DNA of 64,000 nt from the NCBI GenBank assembly GCA_023423935.1, contig JAFAEQ010000052.1, positions 43,156-107,155 on the forward strand, given 5' to 3'. This document shows, piece after piece, positions 51,223-59,963 of the stretch (its first letter is position 1; every line of letters begins with the position of its first letter). This stretch comes from Pseudomonadota bacterium (lineage in GTDB: Bacteria > Pseudomonadota > Gammaproteobacteria > Steroidobacterales > Steroidobacteraceae). The translations under genes and the position numbers were made by a program. The notes under the pieces are model-generated. The model saw only the letters and a program-made list of their open reading frames with translations, was not told the DNA's origin and ran no database searches.

Positions 51223-52035
51223 ATGCAACTGCACATACGACATGAAACGCTCTATCGCTACGGCGAATCGGTGAAGCGCAGCGTACAGAACCTGCGGCTG
51301 ACGCCTCGTCGCGATCCGGTGCAGCGTGCGCTGAGCTGGAATATCGCGGCGCCGGGGCGGCAGCACGAGCAGATCGATGCGTATGGGAATGTCGTGCATC
51401 TGCTCACGCTCGATGAGCCTCATCGTGAGATCCGTATCGTGGTGAATGGTGTCGTCGAGACGGAGGACAGCGAAGGTCTGCCGTTGCCAAACGATGGCAA
51501 GTTGTCGCCGCTGATGTACCTGGCCGAGACGCCGCTGACCCGTGCGGATTCAGCCATTCAGGCGTTCGCTACCCAGTATGTGCCTCGCTCGGGCGATCGG
51601 CGGGCTGCACTGATCAAGCTTGCCGAGGCAGTCAGCGAGACGATCCGCTACGAGAAGGGTGTGACCGATGTGCACGAGTCGGCGGCGAAAGCGTTTGCGC
51701 GCGGCCGGGGCGTGTGCCAGGACCACGCGCATATATTCATCGCGTGCTGTCGTGCGGCGGGCGTTCCGGCGCGCTACGTGAGCGGCTACGTCTACACCGG
51801 CAAGGATGGCGAAGTGGCGAGTCACGCGTGGGTCGATGTCTGGCTCGGCGCGCATGAAGGTTGGATGTCCATCGACGTGACACATCGCACGCTCGTTGGC
51901 GGCAGGCATTGCAGGTTGGCGGTGGGTCGCGACTACATGGATGCGTGCCCCGTGCGAGGCGTGCGGCGTGGCGGTGGGCAGGAAGAAATGCAGGTCGCCG
52001 TGATCGTCGCTGCCTCCGCGCAGCAGCAGCAATAG
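51223..52035 (+). CDS. transglutaminase-like cysteine protease of the Anbu operon
   Basis: A 270-residue protein. An N-terminal bacterial transglutaminase-like beta domain (about 1-90: HIRHETLYRYGESVKRSVQNLRLTPR) precedes the papain-fold core with Cys in GRGVCQDHAHIF, His in SHAWVDVWLG and Asp in SIDVTH. The third gene of the ATP-grasp / alpha-E / transglutaminase / Anbu set. GAGAGGTG precedes the ATG at 51223. Role, by the operon model, is in making or trimming a peptide linkage. Confidence 0.92.
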   Translation: MQLHIRHETLYRYGESVKRSVQNLRLTPRRDPVQRALSWNIAAPGRQHEQIDAYGNVVHLLTLDEPHREIRIVVNGVVETEDSEGLPLPNDGKLSPLMYLAETPLTRADSAIQAFATQYVPRSGDRRAALIKLAEAVSETIRYEKGVTDVHESAAKAFARGRGVCQDHAHIFIACCRAAGVPARYVSGYVYTGKDGEVASHAWVDVWLGAHEGWMSIDVTHRTLVGGRHCRLAVGRDYMDACPVRGVRRGGGQEEMQVAVIVAASAQQQQ

Positions 52036-52137
52036 ATTAGGAATCCTTCGTCTGAAGCGAGCGTTGCGTCGCTCCCTGCGTCCTTTCGTTGTGATATTGC
52101 GGTTCTCTCATTCTCGCGAAGCCAAAGGCGGACTTCG

Positions 52138-52875
52138 ATGACTTACTGTGTGGGCATGTTGCTGGATGCGGGCATGGTGTTCCTGGCGGACTCCCGCACC
52201 AATGCCGGCGTCGACCAGATCAGCACCTTCCGCAAGATTTCGGTGTTCGAGAAAACCGGCGAGCGCGTGATGGTGCTCATGAGCGCCGGCAATCTCGCCA
52301 TCTCGCAATCGCTGGTGAACATGCTGCGCGAACGCATCCAGCAGAATGAAGGCGAGCATCTGTACAACGTACAGAACATGTACGAGGCCGCACGTCACGT
52401 CGGCAGCGTGCTGCGCGAGATTCACGCGCGCGATGCGGAAGCGATGAAGGAACACAACATCGAGTTCAATGCATCGCTGATCTTCGGCGGCCAGATCGGC
52501 TTCGAAAGCCCGCGAATGTTCTGCATCTACGCCCCGGGCAATTTCATCGAAGCCACCGCCGATACTCCGTACTTTCAGATCGGCGAATCCAAATACGGCA
52601 AACCCATCATCGACCGCGTCGTCACCCGCAGCACCAGCCTCGCCCAGGCAGCGAAATGCGCGCTCATCTCGATGGATTCCACGATCCGCTCGAACCTGTC
52701 CGTAGGCCTGCCGCTCGACCTGCTCAGCATCCATCGCGACGCACTACGCGTGCACAGCCATGTGAGCATCAACGAAGACCACGACTACTTCAAAATGATC
52801 CGCACACGCTGGAGCGAAAGCCTGCGCCATGCGTTTCATGAGTTGCCCGATCCGGAGTGGATGAGAAGAAGTTGA
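52138..52875 (+). CDS. Anbu, proteasome-type N-terminal threonine peptidase
   Basis: A 245-residue Ntn-hydrolase of the Anbu (ancestral beta subunit) family related to HslV and proteasome beta subunits. After the initiator Met the chain begins TYCVGMLLDAGMVFLADSRTNAG, so Thr-2 would be the nucleophile, with Asp-18 and Lys-33-like positions (RKISVF). It ends the four-gene operon. Family members form large open helical or lock-washer oligomers; peptidase activity has been hard to show. AAAGGCGGA lies about six bases before the ATG. A repeat array starts 15 bases after the stop codon. Confidence 0.95.
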   Translation: MTYCVGMLLDAGMVFLADSRTNAGVDQISTFRKISVFEKTGERVMVLMSAGNLAISQSLVNMLRERIQQNEGEHLYNVQNMYEAARHVGSVLREIHARDAEAMKEHNIEFNASLIFGGQIGFESPRMFCIYAPGNFIEATADTPYFQIGESKYGKPIIDRVVTRSTSLAQAAKCALISMDSTIRSNLSVGLPLDLLSIHRDALRVHSHVSINEDHDYFKMIRTRWSESLRHAFHELPDPEWMRRS

Positions 52876-52877
52876 AG

Positions 52878-53899
52878 AGGCGGAGTCACGGCCGCAAAGA
52901 CCGCAACAAAGACAGACGGCCGCAAAGACCGCAAAAAAGACTGGGATCGAATGAGGTGTTGCAAGTGAGAGCGCTTGGCATCGTGCGACTAAGGGCTGAT
53001 GGCTTGCGATCCCGACCCACCGGCGTCTGTCTGTTCACGTTCTTTTTTGCGGCCTTTGCGGCTTCTTCGCTTCTTCACTGCGCAGCCGGAACCACCGCTG
53101 CCACCGGCTCGCGCCGTCGGCGAGGTGTTGTTGAGATCGAATTGAGATGCGGCAAGTAGGAGCGCTTGGGATCGTGCGATTCAGGGCCTGATGGCTTGCG
53201 ATCCCGACCCACCGGCGTCTGTCTGTTCAAGTTCTTTTTTGCGGTCTTTGCGGCCCCCTTCGCTTCTTCATTGCGCAGCCGGAACCACCGCCGCCACCGG
53301 TTAGCCGCCACCGGCGGGGTGTTGGTGAGATCGAATTGAGATGCGGCAAGTAGCGCTTGGGATCGTGCGACTAAGGGCTTATGGCTTGCGATCCCGACCC
53401 ACCGGCGTCTGTCTGTTCAAGTTCTTTTTTGCGGTCTTTGCGGCCCTCTTCGCTTCTTCACTGCGCAGCTGAAGCTACCGCCGCCACCGGTTAGCCGCCA
53501 TCGGCGGGGTGTTGGTGAGATCGAATTGAGATGCGACAAGTAAGAGCGCTTGCGATCGTGCGATTCAGGGCCTGATGGCTTGCGATCCCGATCAACCGGC
53601 TTCTGTCTGTTCACGTTCCTTTTTGCGGTCTTTGCGGCCCTCTTCGTTTCTTCACTACTGCGCTGGAACCACCGCTGCCACCGGTTCGCCGCCATCGGCG
53701 GGGCGTTGTTGAGATCGAATTGAGATGCGGCAAGTAGGAGCGCTTGGGATCGTGCGATTCAGGGCCTGATGGCTTGCGATCCCGATCAACCGGCTGCTGT
53801 CTGTTCACGTTCCTTTTTGCGGTCTTTGCGGCCCTCTTCGTTTCTTCACTGCGCAGCTGGAACCACCGCAGCCACCGGCTCGCCGCCATCGCCGGGGTG
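52878..53899. repeat. tandem array of 190-194 bp units carrying copies of the motB 3' end
   Basis: After two plus-strand family A motifs (52891, 52919), a unit repeats with starts at 53001, 53193, 53383, 53577 and 53771 (marker GGCTTGCGAT), a period of 190-194 bases. Each unit carries a minus-strand family A motif (53049, 53241, 53431, 53625, 53819), and each is followed by a copy of the last 40-50 bases of motB; the last is the real motB end, with its stop codon at 53846-53848. The array fills the gap of nearly 1 kb between convergent Anbu and motB. Copies differ by substitutions and small indels. Confidence 0.92.
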
Positions 53900-54832
53900 C
53901 TGCGTGTCCTGAACGCTGAGCAACGTGCCGTTTTCGTGGGCGATCGCATCTTCGGTGTGTTTGTTCATCACGACGATGCTGATGCGGCGATTGATCGGGC
54001 TTTCGGGTGCCTGTGGCTCGAGGAGCACGCTGGAGGCGAGGCCGACCACGCGGCCGACTTTATCGGCGCTGAGGCCACCTGAGATCAACGAGCGGCGCGC
54101 GGCGTTTGCGCGGTCCGCCGAGAGTTCCCAGTTGCTGTAGTTCGGGCGACCGTAGGGGCGCACGTCGGTGTGGCCGCTGATGCTGATGCGATTCGGCACT
54201 TTGTCGATGATCGTCGTCAGCTCGCGCAGGATGTTATCGGCGAACGGTTCGAGCACGGCGCTGCCGAGCGGAAACATCGAGCGGCGTTCGTGATCGATGA
54301 TCTGGATGCGCACGCCTTCTGGGGTGATATCCAGCAGGATCTGGTCTTTGAACTTCGCAAGCGATTCGCGCTCGTCGATCGCTTGTTTCAGTTGATCGAG
54401 CAGCGACTGCAATCGTTCGGCGTCGAGCTTCTCCGCAGCCTTCTCGGCTTGTTCTGCACTCGTGGCTTCCATTGCCGTCACGACATTGTTCGGATCCCGC
54501 TCCGCTGCCGTGCGATGCAGTTCCATGCCGCCGCCGAGTCGAATCATGCTGGTGCTTGCGCCACCCGGTCCGTTGATGGACGTGGGCGAGGGCACAGTGC
54601 TCGTGCCGGGCACCGCAGAAGGATTGTTGAAGTACTCGGAAATCGCGCCTTTCTGCTCTTCGCTGGTCGAGCCCATCAGCCACATCAACAGAAAGAACGC
54701 CATCATTGCGGTGGCGAAGTCGGCGAATGCGACTTTCCACGAGCCGCCATGGTGTCCATGGCCGCCCTTCTTCACTTTCTTGATGACGATCGTCGGTGCG
54801 ACGTCGCTGCTGCCTTTCGGAACGGCCGCCAT
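53846..54832 (-). CDS. motB: flagellar motor stator protein MotB
   Basis: A 328-residue stator protein. The cytoplasmic start is basic and His/Gly-rich; the single transmembrane helix (about 34-54) carries the proton-binding Asp in VAFADFATAMMAFFLLMWL. The long linker leads to an OmpA-like peptidoglycan-binding domain (about 160-300: ISGHTDVRPYG, NWELSADRANAARR, NRRISIVV). The C-terminal tail ending GEPVAAVVPAAQ is the part copied in the array that follows. The gene starts five bases after motA ends. Confidence 0.96.
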   Translation of the reverse strand: MAAVPKGSSDVAPTIVIKKVKKGGHGHHGGSWKVAFADFATAMMAFFLLMWLMGSTSEEQKGAISEYFNNPSAVPGTSTVPSPTSINGPGGASTSMIRLGGGMELHRTAAERDPNNVVTAMEATSAEQAEKAAEKLDAERLQSLLDQLKQAIDERESLAKFKDQILLDITPEGVRIQIIDHERRSMFPLGSAVLEPFADNILRELTTIIDKVPNRISISGHTDVRPYGRPNYSNWELSADRANAARRSLISGGLSADKVGRVVGLASSVLLEPQAPESPINRRISIVVMNKHTEDAIAHENGTLLSVQDTQHPGDGGEPVAAVVPAAQ

Positions 54833-54837
54833 GTGCC

Positions 54838-55692
54838 TTACGCCTTCTTGCGCAGCTGTGTTTCCAGATCTTTGAAGCTGGGGCGCAACTCACCGGGCGT
54901 CGATTTGCGGCCGAACTCGATGGCGACCTGCGGCGGGTGTCCCTGCAGGAAACCGAGGATGCAGGTCTTGATGGTCATGTAGAACTGCGTTTCGTCGCGC
55001 GCCTGTCGCTCCATCGCATTGCTCATCGGACCGATGAAACCGTAGGCCAGCAGAATGCCGAGAAACGTGCCCACCAACGCTGCGGCGACTTTCTTGCCGA
55101 TTTCTTCGGGCGGACCGCCGAGCGAGCCCATCGTGTTCACGATGCCGAGCACCGCGGCGACGATGCCGAAGCCCGGCAGGGCATCAGACACGCGCGTGAG
55201 TGCGCCTGCAGGTTCGCCAGCGTCGTGATGATGCGTGTCGATCTCCAGATCCATCAGCGCTTCGAGCTGGTGCTGATCCATGTCGCCGCTGATGATCAGG
55301 CGCAAGTAGTCCTGAATGAACTCGGTGACGTGATGATCCTTGGCGATGAGCGGACGCTTGGTGAAGATCTCGCTTTTCGCGGGTTCCTCGATGATGCGTT
55401 CGAGGCCCATCATGCCTTCCTTGCGCGCGACCGACAGCAGGTCGTACATCACCGCAAAGAGCTGTTGATAGTGTGTCTTCTTGTAAGGCGAGCCCTTGAG
55501 CAGCTTGCCAATGCCGCCCAGGGCGCGCTTCGAGACACTGAAAGGGTTGGCGATGATGAAGGCGCCGATGGCAGCGCCACCAATGATGACAACTTCGGAT
55601 GGCTGCCAGAGCGCCATGATCTGACCTCCGTGCACGGCAAAGCCACCGAGCACGCAGCCCATCACTACGATCAAACCGAGGATCAGATTCAT
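54838..55692 (-). CDS. motA: flagellar motor stator protein MotA
   Basis: A 284-residue four-helix membrane protein. It begins MNLILGLIVVMGCVLGGFAVHGG, has the cytoplasmic loop with the stress- and rotor-contacting charged residues (about 70-165), and the VSDALPGFGIVAAVLGIVNTMG and VAAALVGTFLGILLAYGFIGPM helices with the two conserved prolines. It forms the MotA5-MotB2 proton-driven stator. A FliA-type promoter candidate lies about 54 bases upstream. Confidence 0.96.
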   Translation of the reverse strand: MNLILGLIVVMGCVLGGFAVHGGQIMALWQPSEVVIIGGAAIGAFIIANPFSVSKRALGGIGKLLKGSPYKKTHYQQLFAVMYDLLSVARKEGMMGLERIIEEPAKSEIFTKRPLIAKDHHVTEFIQDYLRLIISGDMDQHQLEALMDLEIDTHHHDAGEPAGALTRVSDALPGFGIVAAVLGIVNTMGSLGGPPEEIGKKVAAALVGTFLGILLAYGFIGPMSNAMERQARDETQFYMTIKTCILGFLQGHPPQVAIEFGRKSTPGELRPSFKDLETQLRKKA

Positions 55693-55745
55693 ACGATTTC
55701 CGGGTGAGGCTTGGCAGGGCCGGCGGGCGCCCGTCCCTGAACCAT

Positions 55746-55773
55746 AAGATCGGACGAAACCCGTTCAGCTTGA
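55746..55773 (-). promoter_or_regulatory. candidate sigma-28 (FliA) promoter of motAB
   Basis: On the minus strand TCAA, fifteen bases, then TCCGATCT resembles TAAA-N15-GCCGATAA, matching three of four and five of eight positions with exact spacing. It is placed about 54 bases before the motA start, as expected for late flagellar genes. Confidence 0.4.
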
Positions 55774-55853
55774 GAGCGACCCGACCGGTCGATCGGGTGG
55801 GAAAAAGCCTGAGAGCACGGCAAAGCGTGACGTGGGTCCGCTGGCTGGCCACA

Positions 55854-56672
55854 ATGGTGCATATGCCCATCCGATCCGCAGGTCCCGAGCGCACTCGCCC
55901 ACGCTGGACATGGCTGCTGCTCGCATTGCTGGCGACGCAGTTGTGGGCACAAGGCCTTCAGGTCATCGAGTTGCAGCACCGCACGGCCGAGGACGTGCTC
56001 CCCGTCTTGCAACCGCTGTTGAAGCAGGGCGATGCGCTGACGGGAAGCGAGTACCGGCTCTTCGTGCGAACGGATGCTGCGACACTCACGCAGATTCGCG
56101 GTGTGCTCGCGCAGCTCGATCGCAAGCCGCGTCAGTTGTGGATCTCCGTGCGCCGTGCGACTCGCAGTTCGATGGAGCAGGAGTCGACTGCAGGCTCGGT
56201 TCGGTTGGGCACCGATGGTGCCAGTGGCACGGTCATCGCAACTCAAGGACACGATGCACAGCGCGGCGGCGGGATTGCGAGCGTGCAGGTGAGCGAAGGC
56301 AATTCGGCTTTCATTGGCACGGGTCAGAGCATCCCTGTCGTGACCTCGGTGTTTGCAGGCGGCGGGCGACGCGGTATCGCCGGTGTTTCTACGGGCTATC
56401 GCGATCTCAACAGCGGCGTGCTCGTGACCCCACGTATCTCAGGTGACAACGTCATTCTCGAAATCGAACAGCAGCATCAGGAGCCCGCCAGCGGGGGCAA
56501 CACCGTGCGTAGTTTCGCGCTGACGACCCAGGTGCAGGGCAGGCTGAACGAATGGATCTCGCTGGGCGCGGTCGACCAATCGCAGGTGTCGCGGGGCACG
56601 GGCACACTCAGTCGTCAGTATTCGACGAGCGATGATTCGACTTCACTTTGGGTGAAGATCGAAGAACGTTGA
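55854..56672 (+). CDS. short exported secretin-like protein
   Basis: A 272-residue protein with a signal peptide (about 9-32, WTWLLLALLATQLWAQ). The next part (about 33-100) looks like the N-domain of secretins (VIELQHRTAEDVLPVLQPLL, RLFVRTDAATLTQIRGVLAQLDRKPRQL), then a Gly/Gln-rich central region and a C-terminal beta-strand section with GVLVTPRISGDNVILEIEQQHQEP, like the start of a secretin core. It is much shorter than GspD/PilQ (600+ residues) and lacks most of the pore domain. ATGs at 55854 and 55863 are both possible. Divergent from motA. Confidence 0.6.
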   Translation: MVHMPIRSAGPERTRPRWTWLLLALLATQLWAQGLQVIELQHRTAEDVLPVLQPLLKQGDALTGSEYRLFVRTDAATLTQIRGVLAQLDRKPRQLWISVRRATRSSMEQESTAGSVRLGTDGASGTVIATQGHDAQRGGGIASVQVSEGNSAFIGTGQSIPVVTSVFAGGGRRGIAGVSTGYRDLNSGVLVTPRISGDNVILEIEQQHQEPASGGNTVRSFALTTQVQGRLNEWISLGAVDQSQVSRGTGTLSRQYSTSDDSTSLWVKIEER

Positions 56673-56755
56673 CCGCGTCCTCCTCCATCTTGTGATCGGC
56701 GTACAGGGCGAGATGCGATCCGCGCGCTAGCGTATGCCTCCCCTAAGGAGGGTTC

Positions 56756-57349
56756 GTGCGCGATTCCTGGAAATTGGTCCTCGCTGTTCTTGCGTGCTGC
56801 GCAGGGCTCGCCGGTATGTGGTCAGGGCGATCCATTGCCCGTGCGCCCGGTGTACTGGTCGAGGAAGAGCCGATTCAATTTCCCGCGAGCAAGGCACCTT
56901 TCGAGTTCGAGGAATATCAACTCGCTCCTCAGGCGGCCTACGACATTACCGCGCGAGTGCTATCGACCGAGCGCTATCGCTTCGATGGCGGATCGAGCTT
57001 GTCGCCGATCGATTTCGCGGTTGGCTGGGGTCCAATGTCGGACAGCGCCGTCCTCGATCACTTTCGCATCACACAAGGCGCGCGCTTCTTCACGATCTAT
57101 CCGGATGAAGAGGCCATCGACATCGACGTCGCCTTGAGATCGTCGGCGAACATGCATCTGATCGCCGCCAACTCGCTCATCCTGCGCCGTCTGAAGAACG
57201 TGAAAGCAGGCAATATCGTTCGCCTGCAAGGCTTCCTGGTGAATGCGAGCACTCAGCGCGGTTTCACCTGGAGCACGTCATTGACGCGCAACGACACCGG
57301 TGCCGGTGCCTGCGAGCTGTTCTACGTCGAATCCCTGGATGTACGTTGA
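56756..57349 (+). CDS. conserved membrane-anchored protein of unknown function
   Basis: A 197-residue protein starting with GTG after an excellent AAGGAGG. One N-terminal membrane helix (about 6-24) precedes a soluble domain with YDITARVLSTERYRFDGGSSLSPIDFAVGWGPMSDSAVLDHFRITQ and an SANMHLIAAN segment. This combination is familiar from a widespread proteobacterial family without assigned function. Expected to face the periplasm. Confidence 0.7.
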   Translation: MRDSWKLVLAVLACCAGLAGMWSGRSIARAPGVLVEEEPIQFPASKAPFEFEEYQLAPQAAYDITARVLSTERYRFDGGSSLSPIDFAVGWGPMSDSAVLDHFRITQGARFFTIYPDEEAIDIDVALRSSANMHLIAANSLILRRLKNVKAGNIVRLQGFLVNASTQRGFTWSTSLTRNDTGAGACELFYVESLDVR

Positions 57350-57591
57350 GCGCGGTTACGAAGAGTTAAGCGGTCGTAATCGCCGCTCGCTGATTCCCGC
57401 TCCATACTGAATTGCCGCGACCTGCGGTGTGGATGTGAGGTGCTCATGAGTTGAGATCCCGCACGTTCCCCGCAATCGGGCCCGAGCCGATGCTGCCGAC
57501 TGCCATCGAGCAGTGGAAGCTCACGTAGCTGTTTGTGTGGAACGGCAAGTGTCGCAGTGATGGGCGGTGCGTGCTCCCCAGGCATCGCTCA
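57350..57591. other. intergenic region without recognised features
   Basis: About 240 bases between convergent genes. No hairpin with a T-run, repeat family or small gene was recognised. Confidence 0.4.
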
Positions 57592-58983
57592 TCACGCGGT
57601 TCTGTTTACAGGGAGCTTGCAGCGCACCAGCAATCCCGGGTGATTGTCGAGCAGTTCAACGGATGCGCGGTGCAGTCTCATGACCGCAGCGACCAGGCTC
57701 AGCCCGAGGCCGCTGCCCTTCTGGCCGCGATCGCGTTCGAGCCGGATGAACGGCTCCAGGATGCGTTGACGATCTTCTGCGGGCACACCGGGCCCGTTAT
57801 CCGCCACGCTCAGCGTGATCTCGTCTTCATCCTTCGTGACACTGACGTCGACGCGGCCGCCGTCATCCACGTACTTCAGTGCGTTCTCGACCAGATTCAC
57901 GAGCGTCTGTGCCAGCAGCTGCTGATTGCCGCGCAGGATCGCATGGTCCACGCCTGCGAACGTGAGCACGTGACCACGCGTCGTGGCTTCAGGCTGATAC
58001 ATATCCACGATCTCACGCGCGAGATTCGCAAGATCGACATCTTCGAGCGTCAGTTCTCGCGCGTGCGCATCGGCCTGCGCGATCTGCAGCAGCGTGCCGA
58101 GCGTCCGTTGCACGCGCTCCAGCTCGCTGAGTGTCGCTTCCATCACCTCGCGCGCATCCGGGACGTCGCGATGCTGCAGCGCTTCTTCGATTCGTACACG
58201 CGCGCGATAGAGCGGTGCACGCAGGTCGTGAGCGGCGCTGTCGAATGTCGTGCGTAAGAGATCGGTCTGTTGCTCCAGCCGATCGAGCATGCGATTGACC
58301 GTCTGGGCGAGCTCGTCGAACTCATCGTGCGTGCCCTCGACATCCAGTCGCTCGGACAGCTCGCCCGCCATGATGGTGTCGCAGGTCTTGGCCACCGCTG
58401 CAATGCGCCGGCGCACCCTTTGGCTGTAGAGGTAGCTCACCAGGACCGCCAGAGCCAGACACAGTCCGGTGCCCCAGATCATGGCCGAACGCAGGCGTGA
58501 TGCGAGGCGCTTGCGCTCGAGAATGTCGGTGCCGACCAGCAGCGTGCGATTTGCCGGCAACCGGAAGATCTGTGCACGCACCGGATGCGCCACGACCCCG
58601 CCGTGTTCGCTCGCATCGATCTCGAATTCGATCCAGGGCCCGTGCGAGCTGATCTCCCGCGGCCAGCCCGCGATGTTGCCGGCGATGCGTTGTCCGTCAG
58701 GATCGACGAGCAGGTACACCGCCCCCGTCCGTCCCCAGTTACCGGCGCGCAGATGCAGTGTTTCGATCAGCTGCAACACCCCGCCGCGACGATAGTCATC
58801 GATCAGCCCATTCACCTCGGCCTGAATGACGACATCGACCTCATGGTCGAGAACTCGCGCGGTAAGCACGTAAACGGCAGTCAGAAGCGTGGCGATACCG
58901 GCCCCGAAAATCGCAACGAACAGCGCGGTAAGACGCGACGTCGAAAGACGAAAATTCCTGGGCAACCGAGGGTTATCTGGCAT
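57592..58983 (-). CDS. sensor histidine kinase, OmpR-partner type
   Basis: A 463-residue membrane kinase. Helix 1 (about 19-44) and helix 2 (about 167-187) frame a periplasmic domain of about 120 residues. HAMP follows (about 188-242), then HisKA with His-252 in SAAHDLRAPLYRARV, the N box NLVENALKYV and G boxes NGPGVP and GSGLGLSLV. It is downstream of its regulator on the same strand, but a family B repeat element of about 140 bases lies between them. Confidence 0.94.
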   Translation of the reverse strand: MPDNPRLPRNFRLSTSRLTALFVAIFGAGIATLLTAVYVLTARVLDHEVDVVIQAEVNGLIDDYRRGGVLQLIETLHLRAGNWGRTGAVYLLVDPDGQRIAGNIAGWPREISSHGPWIEFEIDASEHGGVVAHPVRAQIFRLPANRTLLVGTDILERKRLASRLRSAMIWGTGLCLALAVLVSYLYSQRVRRRIAAVAKTCDTIMAGELSERLDVEGTHDEFDELAQTVNRMLDRLEQQTDLLRTTFDSAAHDLRAPLYRARVRIEEALQHRDVPDAREVMEATLSELERVQRTLGTLLQIAQADAHARELTLEDVDLANLAREIVDMYQPEATTRGHVLTFAGVDHAILRGNQQLLAQTLVNLVENALKYVDDGGRVDVSVTKDEDEITLSVADNGPGVPAEDRQRILEPFIRLERDRGQKGSGLGLSLVAAVMRLHRASVELLDNHPGLLVRCKLPVNRTA

Positions 58984-59023
58984 CGCTCGGAATATACCGG
59001 CTCACCTGGAAGAAGAGCCAAGA

Positions 59024-59166
59024 GTCTCCACGGGGGACGCGGGGATCACGGGGGGAAGACAGTAATCGCGGACCGCGCGCAGGGTCAGGACTTTCGGAGA
59101 ATCCACAGCCCTCTGGCTCATGCGAGAAATCCTCGATCCCCGCGCGCCCCGTGTTCCCCGTGGAGA
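59024..59166. repeat. family B inverted pair between regulator and kinase genes
   Basis: CTCCACGGGGGACGCGGGGA from 59026 faces a complement ending CCCCGTGTTCCCCGTGGAG near 59164, around a core of about 80 bases. The right arm starts about 20 bases after the regulator's stop codon and reads in its direction. Confidence 0.8.
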
Positions 59167-59184
59167 TCGGCTCGTCCGTCTTTT

Positions 59185-59865
59185 TCAGTTCTCGTCCTTG
59201 AGCATGTAACCCGCGCCGCGCACGGTATGGATGAGGGGTTTCGAGAAGCCCTTGTCGACTGCGTTGCGCAGGCGGCTCATGTGGACGTCGATGATGTTGG
59301 TTTGCGGATCGAAGTGCAGGTTCCACACGCCTTCCAGCAGCATGGTGCGCGTGACGACCTGGCCGGGATGGCGCAGGAGGTACTCGAGCAGCTGGAACTC
59401 TTTTGCCGTGAGGTCGATGACGCGGCCTGCACGTGTGACTCGCCGGGCGAGCAGATCGAGCTCGAGGTCGGCGAGCTGGAGTTTGGTGACTTCTGAGGCC
59501 GAAGCAGAGGCGCGTCGGCTGAGCGCTTCGATTCGCGCCACCAGTTCGGTGAACGCGAAAGGCTTGGTGAGATAGTCATCGCCGCCGGCCTTCAATCCAT
59601 GAACGCGATCGTCGACGGTGCCCAGTGCCGAGAGAATCAGCACCGGGGTGCGGTCGTTGCGCTCACGCAGTGCGCCGATGATGGCCAGGCCATCGAGATA
59701 CGGCAGCTGACGATCCGCGATGATCACGTCGTAGTGGCCGCTCGTCGCCTTGGCGAGTCCGTCGCGTCCATCGGCGCTGTGATCGATGGTGTAGCCGCTG
59801 TCACGCAGTCCCTTGATGAGATATTCGGCAGCTTCGAGATCGTCTTCGATGAGAAGCAGATGCAT
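59185..59865 (-). CDS. OmpR/PhoB-type response regulator
   Basis: A 226-residue regulator. The receiver has the acidic pair at 8-9, phospho-acceptor Asp-51 in VIIADRQLPYLDG and the TKPF lysine near residue 101. A winged-helix DNA-binding domain follows (about 130-224) with LTAKEFQLLEYLLRHPGQVVTR and a typical DVHMSRLRNAVD helix. Probably one transcript with degP (upstream) and the kinase (downstream), a set typical of envelope-stress control. An upstream in-frame ATG at 59952 is less likely. Confidence 0.92.
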   Translation of the reverse strand: MHLLLIEDDLEAAEYLIKGLRDSGYTIDHSADGRDGLAKATSGHYDVIIADRQLPYLDGLAIIGALRERNDRTPVLILSALGTVDDRVHGLKAGGDDYLTKPFAFTELVARIEALSRRASASASEVTKLQLADLELDLLARRVTRAGRVIDLTAKEFQLLEYLLRHPGQVVTRTMLLEGVWNLHFDPQTNIIDVHMSRLRNAVDKGFSKPLIHTVRGAGYMLKDEN

Positions 59866-59963
59866 GACCGAGGCATACCCCGCAGGTGAAACGCTCCTCC
59901 CCCGGGCGGGGGAGGAGCTGTGGGTGGAGGATTCTTGCTCGTGACTGACCATGTGTCACCACT

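Noticed and set aside
52878..53899. possible CRISPR array
   Set aside because: Units are 190-194 bases long, the sequence between the motifs is also repeated, and there are no unique spacers or cas genes.
53075..53949. short minus-strand frames in the array (78-112 codons)
   Set aside because: They run through repeat units and copies of the motB tail in other frames; no ribosome-binding sites or independent domains.
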